DNA of 64,000 nt, from positions 1,240,001 through 1,304,000 of the forward strand of contig JAPZLL010000007.1 in NCBI GenBank assembly GCA_036250225.1, written 5' to 3'. Each line of letters begins with the position of its first letter. Within the stretch, counting starts at the first letter, position 1. The translations under genes and the position numbers were made by a program. The notes beneath the pieces are model-generated. The model was not told where the DNA came from and did not search any database. It worked only from the letters and a program-made list of their open reading frames with translations. Shown here in pieces: positions 48,684 to 59,075 of this stretch. Source of the DNA: Cercophora sp. LCS_1. Taxonomy: Eukaryota > Ascomycota > Sordariomycetes > Sordariales > Lasiosphaeriaceae.

Positions 48684-50882
48684 ATGCCCGAAGTCATTTC
48701 GCTCCTCTCGAGCCCTGATTTCGCTCCAGCGCGGTCTCGCGCCACGGTCGCGTCCAACCCACCCCGCGCGGGGCCAAGCAAATTGTCCGACAGCCAGTCT
48801 TTCAGCTTCGATGATAACGATATCGCCACCTACGATCTTGTGGACGGCATCTTGCCCCCCGAATTGCCGCCAAGATTGCCGACAGCCAGGTCCTCGAAGC
48901 CAGCCACGAGCCAGGCGGTGTCGCTTCTGTCCGAGGATGAGTTCACGAGTCCTCAGGTGTCGCGCAAGACTGGCGCCAGCGCCCCGACTGATGCCCCTGC
49001 GCCAAAACGGGTTCGACTCAGTCCGGAGGTTGAGACTTCTCCTACATTCCAAACATGGAGTTTCAGTCGGTTAAATTCCACCGAGCAACTCAAGGACTCA
49101 GCCGAGGCTTCCCGGCCCTCGTCTAAGCCAAAGGCAACGTATATCGACATTGATGACGACCCCTTCGCCAGTTCACCGCCTAGGGAGAGGGAGAAGGCTA
49201 GAGTAGAGCTAAGAAAGGCCCAGGCCAAACGCGCCCCTGCCGATGATGATGACGACCCCTTTGCCAGCCCTTCACCTCAAAAGGAGAACAGATCGGGCCC
49301 TTCGCCTTCGGGGACAAAGAATCTCTCGGTCGACTACGTTTCTCTCTTTGAAAGTCCCGTTAGAGATATGGAGAAGAAGCGAGAGCCTCTCAAGACGAAA
49401 TACAGCTTTGACGACGATGTGGAATTATTTTCCAGCAGCGCGCGGGATGCTCCTGCGCGGCCAGAACCAGCGAAGAAAGCCGTGGCGTGGGATCCCATCT
49501 CGAGTTCCGCTCCGCTGCCGGGAAATGAGAAGTTAGGCCATGGTGGTCTACGCAGGGTCAAGTCGGGGGTTCTTTCCCTCGACTCGGACGATTCTATCAG
49601 CGGGTCAGACTCCGATTTTCCAGATGTTCTTGATATTGATATGGCCAAGATCAAGGCATGGAAGCGTGCGAGTGAACCCCCACCAAAATCGTCCTCGAAA
49701 CCACGGACAACAAGTACCAAGGCCGCACCAAAGCCAAGAGCTCCAGCCGCCAAAAAGTCTGCAGTAGAGAAGGAACTCGATAGGGAAGAGAGAGCCGCCG
49801 TCCAAAAAGCCGAGCGAGAGCGCAAAGAACGAGAAAAGAAACGACAACAAGAACAACGCGCCCTCGAGAAGCAAAAAGCCCGCGCCCTAGCCGAAGTGAA
49901 CAAAGTCCGCACCGATAAGAAAGTCTCAACCCCCGAGATGATCGTCGACCTCCCCAACTCATTCGAGATCGCAACCAAGTGCCAAGCCGAAGCCCTCCTC
50001 GACCGACTCGAAGTCGAAAGCGCAACCTGGCACTCGCCCCTCGATAATATTATCCGCTGGCGACGCAAGGTGAAATCCATCTGGAACCCAGACCTCGAAC
50101 GGTGGGACCCTATCCCGCCGCGCATCGACCACGAGTCCTACGCCATGGTGATGATAACCGCCCCCGAGTTCGTTGAGCACGTCCTCAACGGCACCCTCGA
50201 CACCCACGCCGCCGAGTTCAAGGCCCATTTCCCCGCGCACACGCTCATTTACTTGCTTGAAGGTCTCACCCCCTGGCTACGCAAAAACCGCTCCCTCCGC
50301 AACAGACATTTCACCGAGCTCGTCCGCGCCGAGGCCCACAATGATGAAAACCCGGCTGCACCCACCCAACGCCGCCGTAAGGCCCCCGCTCAGCAGCAAC
50401 AGGAATACGTCGACGAGGACACAATCGAAGACGCCCTTTTAAACCTGCATGTCATCCACTCGGCACTGATCCACCACACCAATGCCCCCGTGGAAACAGC
50501 ACAATGGATCGCAACCTTCACGCAGCACATCTCCACGGTTCCATACCGTCGCCAACGCGAGGAGAGCAACGCTGCGGCAGCGGGCTTCTGCATGGAGACG
50601 GGTCAGGTTCGCACAGGCGATGGTGCCAAAGATACATATCTTCGCATGCTGCAAGAGATTGGACGGATCACAGCGCCGATAGCGTACGGTATTGCGGGCG
50701 AGTTTGATACTGTGGCGAAGCTGGTCAGGGGTTTGGAGAGGGGAGGGCCGATGACGCTCGAGGCGGTGCGAAAAAGCGCCAACAAGAATGGCGAGTTTTC
50801 GGATCGGGCTGTGGGACCTTCTGTTAGTAAGAGGGTCTACAAGATTTTTACGGGGACAGATGAGATGAGCGAGGATATTTAG
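48684..50882 (+). CDS. eme1: Eme1/Mms4-type subunit of the Mus81 crossover-junction endonuclease
   Basis: Non-catalytic partner of Mus81, which cleaves branched DNA at stalled forks and recombination intermediates in the nucleus. Intronless, 732 residues. The first 350 or so are disordered with SUMO-interaction-like VISLLSS and VSLLSED motifs, repeated DDDPFAS segments and acidic SDSDFPDVL. A basic coiled coil rich in ERERKEREKKRQQ follows. The ERCC4-like nuclease fold begins near 417 (MIVDLPNSFEIATKC) and includes HTLIYLLEGLTPWLRKNRSL. The ERKxxxD catalytic signature of active XPF nucleases is absent, as expected for Eme1. The C-terminal 100 residues (ITAPIAYGIAGEFDTVAKLV) match the tandem HhH region. 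Its 3' end converges on cro1 with 282 bp between stops. Confidence 0.9.
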   Translation: MPEVISLLSSPDFAPARSRATVASNPPRAGPSKLSDSQSFSFDDNDIATYDLVDGILPPELPPRLPTARSSKPATSQAVSLLSEDEFTSPQVSRKTGASAPTDAPAPKRVRLSPEVETSPTFQTWSFSRLNSTEQLKDSAEASRPSSKPKATYIDIDDDPFASSPPREREKARVELRKAQAKRAPADDDDDPFASPSPQKENRSGPSPSGTKNLSVDYVSLFESPVRDMEKKREPLKTKYSFDDDVELFSSSARDAPARPEPAKKAVAWDPISSSAPLPGNEKLGHGGLRRVKSGVLSLDSDDSISGSDSDFPDVLDIDMAKIKAWKRASEPPPKSSSKPRTTSTKAAPKPRAPAAKKSAVEKELDREERAAVQKAERERKEREKKRQQEQRALEKQKARALAEVNKVRTDKKVSTPEMIVDLPNSFEIATKCQAEALLDRLEVESATWHSPLDNIIRWRRKVKSIWNPDLERWDPIPPRIDHESYAMVMITAPEFVEHVLNGTLDTHAAEFKAHFPAHTLIYLLEGLTPWLRKNRSLRNRHFTELVRAEAHNDENPAAPTQRRRKAPAQQQQEYVDEDTIEDALLNLHVIHSALIHHTNAPVETAQWIATFTQHISTVPYRRQREESNAAAAGFCMETGQVRTGDGAKDTYLRMLQEIGRITAPIAYGIAGEFDTVAKLVRGLERGGPMTLEAVRKSANKNGEFSDRAVGPSVSKRVYKIFTGTDEMSEDI

Positions 50883-51164
50883 GTTCTCCAAGGGTTGCGT
50901 GTTGGACTCATGTCATGGATAAGGTAGCGATTTGGTCAGGAGTGCTGGACTACTGTACTGTCTATGGATAACATGCCTGGTTGGGCAAGGGGCGTCAGGC
51001 TAGCATAGCATTTGAACTGGTAATCGGGATATAATTCGTGTCTTCGGTTTGAAAATGCATGATAGATAATTATGACATTCATTCTGCTATACAATAAGTA
51101 CCGTCCATCTTTCAAACTCCTGATCCCCAACTCCAGTGCTTGATTGGTCCATGCTCGCTTTGGT

Positions 51165-53351
51165 TTACTTCTGCTCGAGTAACAATTTCAACGCCTGGAC
51201 GGTAACTTCTACCACCTCCGCTCTTCTGCTCTTCTTTGCACATTCCGTCAGAGTAGGCACAGCTCCAGCTGCAAGCAGCTTCTCTCTAGCCAACTTGCCA
51301 GCCTCTCCCTCCGTTGCTGCCATGTTGCAAACGACAAAGGCGCCCCTGTGCCTGAGATCTTCATTATCATCGCGACATAAACCCAACACAATCTCGGGGC
51401 CCCGCTCCCGAGTGGCAATCGCACGAACTACCTCATCGTAGTTAGTCAGACTGGCAAGGGCACCGCCTGCTGCACTTCGCGTCGCGTTGTCTTCGGCATC
51501 CGCAAGGGCGACTAATATCCTCAGGCGGTTATTCGCTTGTGTTTTTCCATCTCCGTACAGGGCAATGGCGTCCGTGACACTCTGGACAAGGTTGCAGATC
51601 AGCTCTACCGCCGCCGTTGTCACACGCGTGTTCGAGCTGAGTAGTTGCTCCTCGATATCGTTCCACGCAACACGAACAATGGTGTGACGAGTGTCGTCGT
51701 CCGTGGATGCAAGGTTGGTCAATGCCATGAGAGCTTCAAAGGTGGGTAACAGATCCCGCATGTCGGCGTCTGGGTCGGGGAGAATGATGGAGGCGAGGGG
51801 ACGGATGGCGTTACTTTGAGATATGGGTCGTGTCCCGCCAAAGACGAGGGCTGGATTCGTACTTATCAGAATGCGAGCCAACGCTTGAGCAGCCGTTCGC
51901 CGCGCCTTGCGTTCAGTTTCGGGGAGAGCTGTCCAAGCGGCGATGAGAAGACGAACAGCGCCTTGTTGAGCAAGCTGGCCGCGAAGGGAGGTCGTCACAG
52001 AGAGCGAGAATATAATCGAGATGATGAGCGACAGTGACGCTATTGACCCGTTCTTGCTGTGTGTGACAAGAACTGGGGTGACGCCAGCTTCAAACACGCG
52101 CTTGCACCGTTCGCTAACATGCTCGTGGTCGTTAAGAGGGTCGGCTTGTAACTTCCCAGCTGCGTTTGCATATGCCTTAAGTTGACTCATCCGCTTTTCC
52201 TCTTCAGACTGGACGGGCTGGTAGACAGTGAGGTTGGCGAGAACGCTGAGTGCACCGTATGTCAAAGGGGATTTGGGTGGCGCTTTCTCGAGGGTGGCCA
52301 CGAGTGTCTTGAGAAATTCCTTGTTTTTTGAGAGGTCTTCCCGTACCTTGGACCGCAGGGAGGCGTAAGCTAAACCCTCAATCGACGACTGGGCCGAATG
52401 CTCAGGGTTCTGTAAGAGCATCTTGGTAAACATCTTGGAGAGATCCTCGACACTGGTGGTGGCTGGTTGTATTCGGGACTCGGGCGGGTCGGAGGGATGG
52501 GCTGGAGGTTTGGGAGTCTGAATTGCCTTCACGTCTGATGTCAGCGGACATCAGTACGAGATAGCAGAATCGCAAGGGGGCGTGTAAACACAGATGCTAA
52601 CCCTGAGCTTTGCCAAGACCACGGCGGCGAGGTTCTGGACCTGCAAGGAGTGTCTTCTCATAGATACGGATCCCTCCTGTATATGTACGTCGGGATCGGC
52701 GCTGTGCATAGCCCTTACGGCCTCCTCGGGATCCTGGTCGATGATCTCCTCCAACCACTCACTGCAGTACTTTTGCACGGCTTCTCGACAGTTTGCGTGC
52801 ATGCAGGCGGCGTTGAGCAACTCCAGACAAGCGGTTTCGACTTTCCTGCTTTTCCATTTCCGCCTCATAAGCGGGCCTAGACTTGCAATAAAGCCTTCGC
52901 TCAGAAATAACTCGGACGTCAGATCAGGGACGATGGGGAAGATGGCGGCGGCAACGCAAAAGGCAACGATGTAGTCGTCGTAGGTGCCCCTTCGCACCCT
53001 GTTGTGGAAGAATTCCGCCAGCTTCGTGTTCCCCTCTTCGCCGGCGGCCTTGAGATAGGCCGATGTGCAGAGGGCGGCGTGCCCCCGGACGATATCGGCT
53101 TGCCTCATGTCGAGGTAGCACACTATGGTGTCGACACAGTCGCCATCGATGACGCTCGTTATCGAGGGCTCGCCTTTCTTGACCAGTCCGACGTCGTCAG
53201 TGAGGAGCTTGGTCAGCTTTCCCAGTTCGGTGACGGTTTCTTCATCCTCGAGACCGCCTTCCATCAGGCGCGCAAAAAGGAGTAATGTTTGGTCTTGTCG
53301 CCCTAACTCCGAAGCCCTCGGGGCTGCGGCGGCGGCAGAAGCCGTCACCAT
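51165..53351 (-). CDS. cro1: Cro1/She4/UNC-45 myosin-folding chaperone (UCS protein)
   Basis: UCS-domain co-chaperone that folds and stabilises myosin motor heads with Hsp90, needed for actin-based processes, endocytosis and cytokinesis (Podospora cro1, yeast She4). Two exons, 53351-52602 and 52526-51165; 703 residues. The junction gives AKLRAIQTPKPP, using acceptor GAAG before GCA; other acceptors hit a stop at once. The protein is all helical armadillo-like repeats, for example GALSVLANLTVYQP, SAAGGALASLTNYDEVVRAI and RHRGAFVVCNMAATEGEAG. As in other fungi there is no N-terminal TPR domain, unlike animal UNC-45. It is divergent with tfb4, sharing a promoter region of about 770 bp. Confidence 0.9.
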
Positions 53352-54123
53352 TGTCGCAATCAGTCCTTTGGTGGTGTTCGGGGGTAATCGTACGAGATGC
53401 TCCGGATTATTGTTGTTGTAGGCGGAGCCAGGGAGTTTTAGCTGTGAGGGGAAGACACGGTCAGATTGACTTTGGCTACTTTAGTTGCCGGAGTGAAGTG
53501 AAGGATAAGAGCTGAGAGACGGCAGGCGGAGAGTGAATCGTCTTATCTCGCTTTTGCGGGTAGGCAGAGCCCCTGGTCTCAGATAACCAGACCAAATCGT
53601 CCCCAATGAGCGGCTCCAATGCAGCAAGCGTGATCCAGATCGTGCGGGTAAGCTTGTCTCGCCACCGTCGAAGCTTCCGTGGGATGTTCCGAGCAGAAGG
53701 CCCAGGCAGCCCACAAGCATATGATTGCCCCGCCATTACCCATCCCACCTTCCCGGGCACGCCAAGACAACCCGCGTCGTGGTGGGGCCGAAGCGCGACA
53801 AACAAAGCCGCTCACCACAATCGCGATTTACTTCAGGCTTGGTTGCCAGACATTCTATGCGCGAAAATAATCGGACTGCTAGCTTCAATGAGGCATTAAT
53901 CACTATAATACCGCGGTTGAGCGTATGTCTCATATCTTGAACATCAATACTAAGCTACTTTCCGGTCTACGGCATTACCTGTCAATTGCTTGGCACTTCA
54001 AATCGCCGCGACTGCCTGCCGGGAGCTGCAAGGCGCACAGACAACTCTGAAAGGCTTCGGTCTCGGGCCCTGCCGTCTTCCGATCTCGAACACGCTTCCA
54101 AGAACAAGGCCCCGGCCTTCAAG
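53352..54123. promoter_or_regulatory. shared divergent promoter region, cro1 and tfb4
   Basis: No gene inside. It lies between two divergent start codons and must hold both promoters. No clear TATA box or palindrome stood out. Confidence 0.5.
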
Positions 54124-55275
54124 ATGAACCCGCAGGATGCCGTCGATGCCTCAGACCACTATGAGGTGTATAACACCGAGGATATACCCTCTCTGCGCAC
54201 CATCATCATCGACACCAACCCACGCGCGTGGGCTGCTCTCGGCGATGCCCTCCCCCTCTCGAAAGCGATAGCAAATATCCTCGTCTTCGTCAATAGCCAT
54301 CTGGCCTTCAACAATGCCAACCAGGTCGCCCTGATAGCCTGCCACCCGAAGCGCGCAGTATGGCTCTTTCCATCGCCCCCAAAGCCGGCGGGCGCGCCCT
54401 CCGAAGACGTTGAGATGAGCGATGCGAGCGTTGCGAAGACTGCTTCTCACTCGGCGAACAAATACCCCCAGTTCGCCCAGATCGAGAGCTCTCTCTTGGC
54501 CTCCCTCCGCTCTCTTGTCAACGAAACGACCTCTGACGACATTGCCTCGACGAGCCCCCAGATTGCCGGCGCCCTGACACTAGCTCTTGGGCACATCAAC
54601 AAGACAGCACTTGCCTTTTCCACAGCCGGTGCCGCCCCGGCTTCCAGCGCCGCTCCCACAAGCAGTGCCCTCGCCGGGCTACACGCTCGTATTCTAGTTA
54701 TATCAGTGAGCGACAGCAGCGCCTCGCAGTACATCCCGACCATGAATGCCGTGTTTGCCGCCTCCCACGCCCACGTTGCCATCGATACGCTTGCCCTGCG
54801 AGGGAGCCCTACGTTCCTCGAACAAGCGAGTTATATCACGAGGGGGACCTTCATCCGTGCCAACGAGCCTGGCGGGCTGTTACAGTATCTAATGTTTGGC
54901 TTCGGCAGCGGCAGTGCTCCGTCCAACCCGGGCGGGGACGACGGTGGAAAGAAAGGGGCTAATAAGCCAAAGGTTGTTACGACAAAAAGCAGGGGAGTAA
55001 AGCAACTAGGGCCGAATGCAAGCGTGCAAGATCTACTCGTAACCCCGAGTGCGGACTCGGTAGACTTTCGCGCCGCATGCTTCTGCCACCGGAACGTCAT
55101 TGACACGGGCTTCGTCTGCAGTGTGTGCCTCAGCATTTTCTGCAAGGTCCCAGACGGCGGTGATTGTTTGACGTGCGGCACGAAGCTTGCGCTCGGTAAC
55201 TACGGGGCAATGCCGGTGGTCTCACCCAACTCTAAGAGGAAAGGAAAGGCTACTGCCACTAATGGCGGCGCATGA
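54124..55275 (+). CDS. tfb4: Tfb4/p34 subunit of general transcription factor TFIIH
   Basis: Core TFIIH subunit that binds Ssl1/p44, acting in promoter opening by RNA polymerase II and in nucleotide excision repair. Intronless, 383 residues. The von Willebrand A-like domain starts with LRTIIIDTNPRAWAAL and continues through ILVFVNSHLAFNNANQVALI to LHARILVISVSDSSASQYIP and YITRGTFIRANEPGGLLQYL. The C-terminal zinc-binding region at about 318-357 has paired cysteines, CFCHRNVIDTGFVCSVCLSI followed by a CLTCGTK motif, as in yeast Tfb4 and human p34. The tail is basic (KRKGK). The frame is open upstream to 53986, but the Met at 54124, in AAGATGAACC, precedes the first conserved residues and is preferred. 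Confidence 0.95.
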   Translation: MNPQDAVDASDHYEVYNTEDIPSLRTIIIDTNPRAWAALGDALPLSKAIANILVFVNSHLAFNNANQVALIACHPKRAVWLFPSPPKPAGAPSEDVEMSDASVAKTASHSANKYPQFAQIESSLLASLRSLVNETTSDDIASTSPQIAGALTLALGHINKTALAFSTAGAAPASSAAPTSSALAGLHARILVISVSDSSASQYIPTMNAVFAASHAHVAIDTLALRGSPTFLEQASYITRGTFIRANEPGGLLQYLMFGFGSGSAPSNPGGDDGGKKGANKPKVVTTKSRGVKQLGPNASVQDLLVTPSADSVDFRAACFCHRNVIDTGFVCSVCLSIFCKVPDGGDCLTCGTKLALGNYGAMPVVSPNSKRKGKATATNGGA

Positions 55276-55713
55276 ACCGGCTACGGAACATTTTCCTAGC
55301 CTTTGTGGCTACACTGTATTATTCTCTGGCGTCTTTGGGATGGCAAAAAAAGGTGTTTTTGAAGATTTTAGATATGGGTCGGCGTTTTGGTCAATGGGGT
55401 TGATGTACGAAAGAAAGCTTTAGATCCCAGAGCTTTACTGAGACAGTTTAACAGACTTGTTTCGGCAGTTGAATCCAAAACCACAAACCAACAGCTGTTA
55501 CATCTACAGATATGTCTCGACATTTGCAACCCCTGAGTCCTCGACCTCTACCATCCCTTTCCATTCCCCCGTACCAAACACACCCATTCACCCAGCACAG
55601 CAAACCCCGAAACCGAACCACACCTAGCAGAACCGCTCGCAACCGGAAGAGAAGCGCAGGAGCTGCAAAAACAAAACACCAAAAAGAATCTCCAACTTTC
55701 GCGACGGGAATTG
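55276..55713. other. tfb4 3' flank and tRNA 3' flank
   Basis: No protein gene. On the minus strand a run of five T (55681-55685) lies about 30 bases beyond the tRNA 3' end and is a plausible RNA polymerase III terminator. Confidence 0.5.
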
Positions 55714-55800
55714 AGCCCGACGTGGGGGTCGAACCCACAACCTTGAGATGACGGAATACTCCTTAAGAGTCTCACGCTCTACCGATTGAGCTAGCCGGGC
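55714..55800 (-). tRNA. tRNA-Lys(CUU) with a short intron
   Basis: Reading down from 55800: acceptor GCCCGGC pairs with GTCGGGC, D-arm GCTC/GAGC, anticodon stem TGAGA/TCTCA, T-arm GTGGG/CCCAC with TTCGACC loop, discriminator T at 55714. The anticodon CTT is at 55767-55765. A 14-base insertion directly after the anticodon (within GGAGTATTCCGTCA) is the canonical intron position one base 3' of the anticodon. Mature length is 73 bases before CCA addition. Intragenic A and B boxes (TAGCTCAATCGG and GGTTCGACCCC, the latter with one extra G before it) are intact. Confidence 0.97.
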
Positions 55801-56252
55801 GATGCCCGAATGCTGGATGCTTGTTAGGTTGTGGTGTGGGTATTCTGAGTTCTGAGTTTGGGGAACGAGTCAGTTGTGGGTGGCATAGGATGGCGTGGGA
55901 TGGGCCCGCTTGGTTCGGACCCAAAGGGAGCGTGACAAGATTGGGGACGACACAAAGACCGAATTGGATTGTTTGGTATACAGACCGCTCATGTTGTAAA
56001 AAGAGATATGGAGAAGGGAGAGTTCCGGGTTGGTAGTAGAGAGATGGGAGGAGCGATTCAGAAGACCCAAACTGATAAGAGTAGACACCATATATTCCCG
56101 GTATAAGAATCCGAGAAGGGGGATTGCGCCCTTGGAGAACTACCCGACATGGTCATCTAGGTGATGAGGTCTAGTCTAGCTATCCTAGTCTACCCCCTTT
56201 CCAAAGCCGAAGAAACTTCCTCACGTCCTGACATTCCCCCTTACACATTGCA
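55801..56252. other. intergenic between tRNA and taspase gene
   Basis: Upstream flank of the tRNA and 3' flank of the taspase-like gene. No gene seen. Confidence 0.5.
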
Positions 56253-58067
56253 TCAATGCTCGAGCCGAATCTTCCTCCCACCATGTGCAACCGGCTTGAC
56301 CTTACCCAGCCGAGACATTGCACAAAGGGGCTCCCGCTCTGCTGACGACATAGAGGCCAACGCAAAAGAATCCGTGTTGTGGGCGAAATAGAAGTAGATG
56401 CTGTTTCGCTCCTTTTTGGCGGCCATGACACCAATAGCTCCGGTTGACGGCTGGTTTCTGACGCCCGGATGGCCCATAAAGTCGTCAAGGATGAAGGACT
56501 CCATCAGCGCTTGCTCATCATACTCCTCGACACTGCGTCCACCGGGACCGCGCCGGGTCCAGTTAAGCAGACGATCCGCGCATGTGGCTGAAGCAAGAGT
56601 TGTCGCCATGTGCTCGCCGGTGCCACTTGTGACAGCAGCAACTGAGGCTTGCTCCTCGTCGTCGGGGTCTTCCGGAATGACGGCAGTGCCTATGCCAACA
56701 AGAGCAGCTGGGCCAATGCGGCCTCTGTGTTTTATACCGATGCCGCCCGAGGACGAGCCCGCTGCAATGTTACCGTTCAAGTCAATGGCAATGGCACCAA
56801 TAGTGTCTGACACATCGTCGTCGTCATTGGGTCGGGGACGCTTAGCTCCGCCTTGCTTCAGCCATTCTTCGCGGATCGGGTAGCTCTTCTCGTTCACCTC
56901 CTTTTCTACCATCTTCAGCCACTGGCGATCACTCTTAGTAGTCGTGCCGTACCCATCATGGCCTGTGGGTGACTGGGGTGAGATTGATGGAGGAGGGGCT
57001 TGGAATGCTTTCGGGTGAGAGCCTCGGTTCGAAGAATCCTCACTGAGGCTCTTGTGAACCCTGGGCCGCTTGCTAGAGGCAGAGCGCGACTGGAAGGCGG
57101 ATGTTACAAATCCCATGTGGCTTCGGTCAAAAGCCTTGGGGTTGGATGGCGGCGATTTCTGGGAACGAGCAGTAGGGGCGGCGGTGAGAACGGGGCTGGT
57201 GAACTCAGCCGGCCCGGGAGAGTCAGGCTGGCCTTCGTTCCAGATGCCGGTCAAGATTGCATTTGTGTGGTCTCGATGCGGAAGATGAGTACTTGGATCT
57301 GCTGCCCGCTCATAGTCCCCTGGAGTGGGACTTCGGTGTTCGCTGTCGGGACTTTCGATATGCCTGGCGTTGGGGCTCACACTAAGAGAGAGCCTAGACT
57401 CGGCTTTCCTGAGATCCTTAGTCCAGCGAATGTACCGGTCCTTTGCGTTCTTCGAAACGAGGTATTCATTGAGAGTAGAAGGCATGCCATGCTCCTCGGC
57501 AAACTGCCTGGCACCCTCTCCCACGAGAATATTAGGCGGAACTCGACGGAGAGACAACGGCTTGCTGCTTGTGTCAAGAATCAACTTGGCCAGCGCAATC
57601 GGGTTCTTTATCCCTAAGGGAATGTTAGCCGAAAACAAACCAAGGGGCGATCCTTGAAGAAATACCAGGGACTGCACCACAGGCCCCGCTCCTGCCAAAG
57701 TGGTCAACGATGGTGGCGTCGCACTCGACAACGCCGTCCATGTTGAGGTTGCTTCCAAACCCGGCATTTGTTATCTCCTTGTCTTCAAGACACTTGATGG
57801 CGACCTCAACGGCCTCAGTCGCTGAAGCACCGGCCTTGAGAAACTTCATGGCCGCCCGGGCAGCGCTAATACCAGCTGTCAGCTATTCGTCTGGGGTTTG
57901 TGGATGAGATTCATGACGCACTCGCTACACGCTTCGAGGTGGACTTTTTCGTTGACCATACTGTGGTAACCCGCTCCGGCATGGACAAAAATGGCAGCTA
58001 CAGCTCTCTGGCTGCGCCTGGGATTCCTTTCGCCGGTGCCATCGCCCTCGCCGGAAAGTGAAGACAT
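56253..58067 (-). CDS. taspase-like threonine peptidase (Ntn-hydrolase, asparaginase family)
   Basis: Likely autoprocessing N-terminal-nucleophile hydrolase of the glycosylasparaginase/Taspase 1 family. Exons in transcript order: 58067-57922, 57865-57666 and 57613-56253; 568 residues. The start is the first ATG; a GTG-started frame exists upstream. The first donor, GTGCGT at 57921, gives HLEACSDAARAAMKFLKAG and was chosen over neighbouring GTs because it restores the family pattern. The alpha part shows FVHAGAGYHS, TNAGFGSNLNMDGVVECDA and IKNPIALAKLI. The predicted catalytic Thr follows Asp in SDTIGAIAIDLNGNIAAGSS, with SSGGIGIKHRGRIGPAA behind it as in human Taspase 1. Odd: a Ser/Pro-rich disordered insert of about 150-190 residues sits just before the cleavage site, making it much longer than the roughly 420-residue human enzyme. 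Divergent from arp3. Confidence 0.85.
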
Positions 58068-59075
58068 CTCGAAAAGGGACGCCACAGTCTCGTGTCGGAT
58101 AGAGAACGCAGGCCCAAACTGGAGAGGAGAGGGCTAAGAGCGGTGGGGCAGTCGTGAAAGATGCTTAGGGCACATCCATTCGAAGAAGCAGTCTGCGGTG
58201 TTTTTGGAAGGAGGATTCCTGGATTTTAGGGTATCGAGATTTGAGGTGTTGAGCTTCCGGGTCGAGTGGTGGTCTACCAGCGGACAACGGAAGAAACGCC
58301 CAGATGGACCGGCGACAGATAACGAATGACCGAAGGAATACTCAGTAGGACTTTATGTTCGAATACGATACGGGCCCAGGGGAGCGGTCAATCCCGAATG
58401 GGTGAACTTAGGAGTGGCAGGGAGAAGATGAGGTGCGATGCACGTCAAATCGCAGATTGAGGTTGCCGATATCTCAATGGAGGGAAACGATGTCACTTGC
58501 GACGCCTTCTGAGCTCGTGCCAACTTCTCCTAACGTGGAAGGAACAGACCCGGCAGCCAGTGGGCTAAGGCAATGGCGAGAGCTTCATGCGCGTGAGTGG
58601 TTCCTGCCAAGTAGTGGAATTGTCTGCGCCAGGACTTGATCTTGCCGTTGCAACTGAGCATGGGAACACCGTGCCTTCTTGGTCAAGACCACTTTCCTCC
58701 GGATGGAAGAATAGTGGGAGCTGTCATTTTGTTGGACGCCATCGATCTTGAATCACTGCAAAGTGGAGGGAGGAATGACTTCCAGGCTGCAAGTTGGTGA
58801 TTGTCTGTGAACTGCCCAAGAACACCAGCACCGTCTTTGAGAGAGGTTCTCACTGTGCTGCTTGGAATTGCGCTTCTCGTATTTTCGGCCGCCGGAGCTG
58901 GCGGGGCTGCTGCGCACAAGTCCCCACACGCAGCTTGACAAGGCACGTAATCTTGGACCTCAACCTCCTTCTCCCCACACCTTCCCTGTCCCCCTCAACG
59001 ACGCCCGCTTGAAGCTTCGCTGCTTCGTTGCGCACCCGGAATCGAATTGTCTGCGCGCATCAGAGCTCCACCAAA
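58068..59075. promoter_or_regulatory. shared divergent region between taspase-like gene and arp3
   Basis: No gene found. It must hold both promoters. C/T-rich sequence just before 59076 suits the arp3 transcription start region. Confidence 0.5.
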
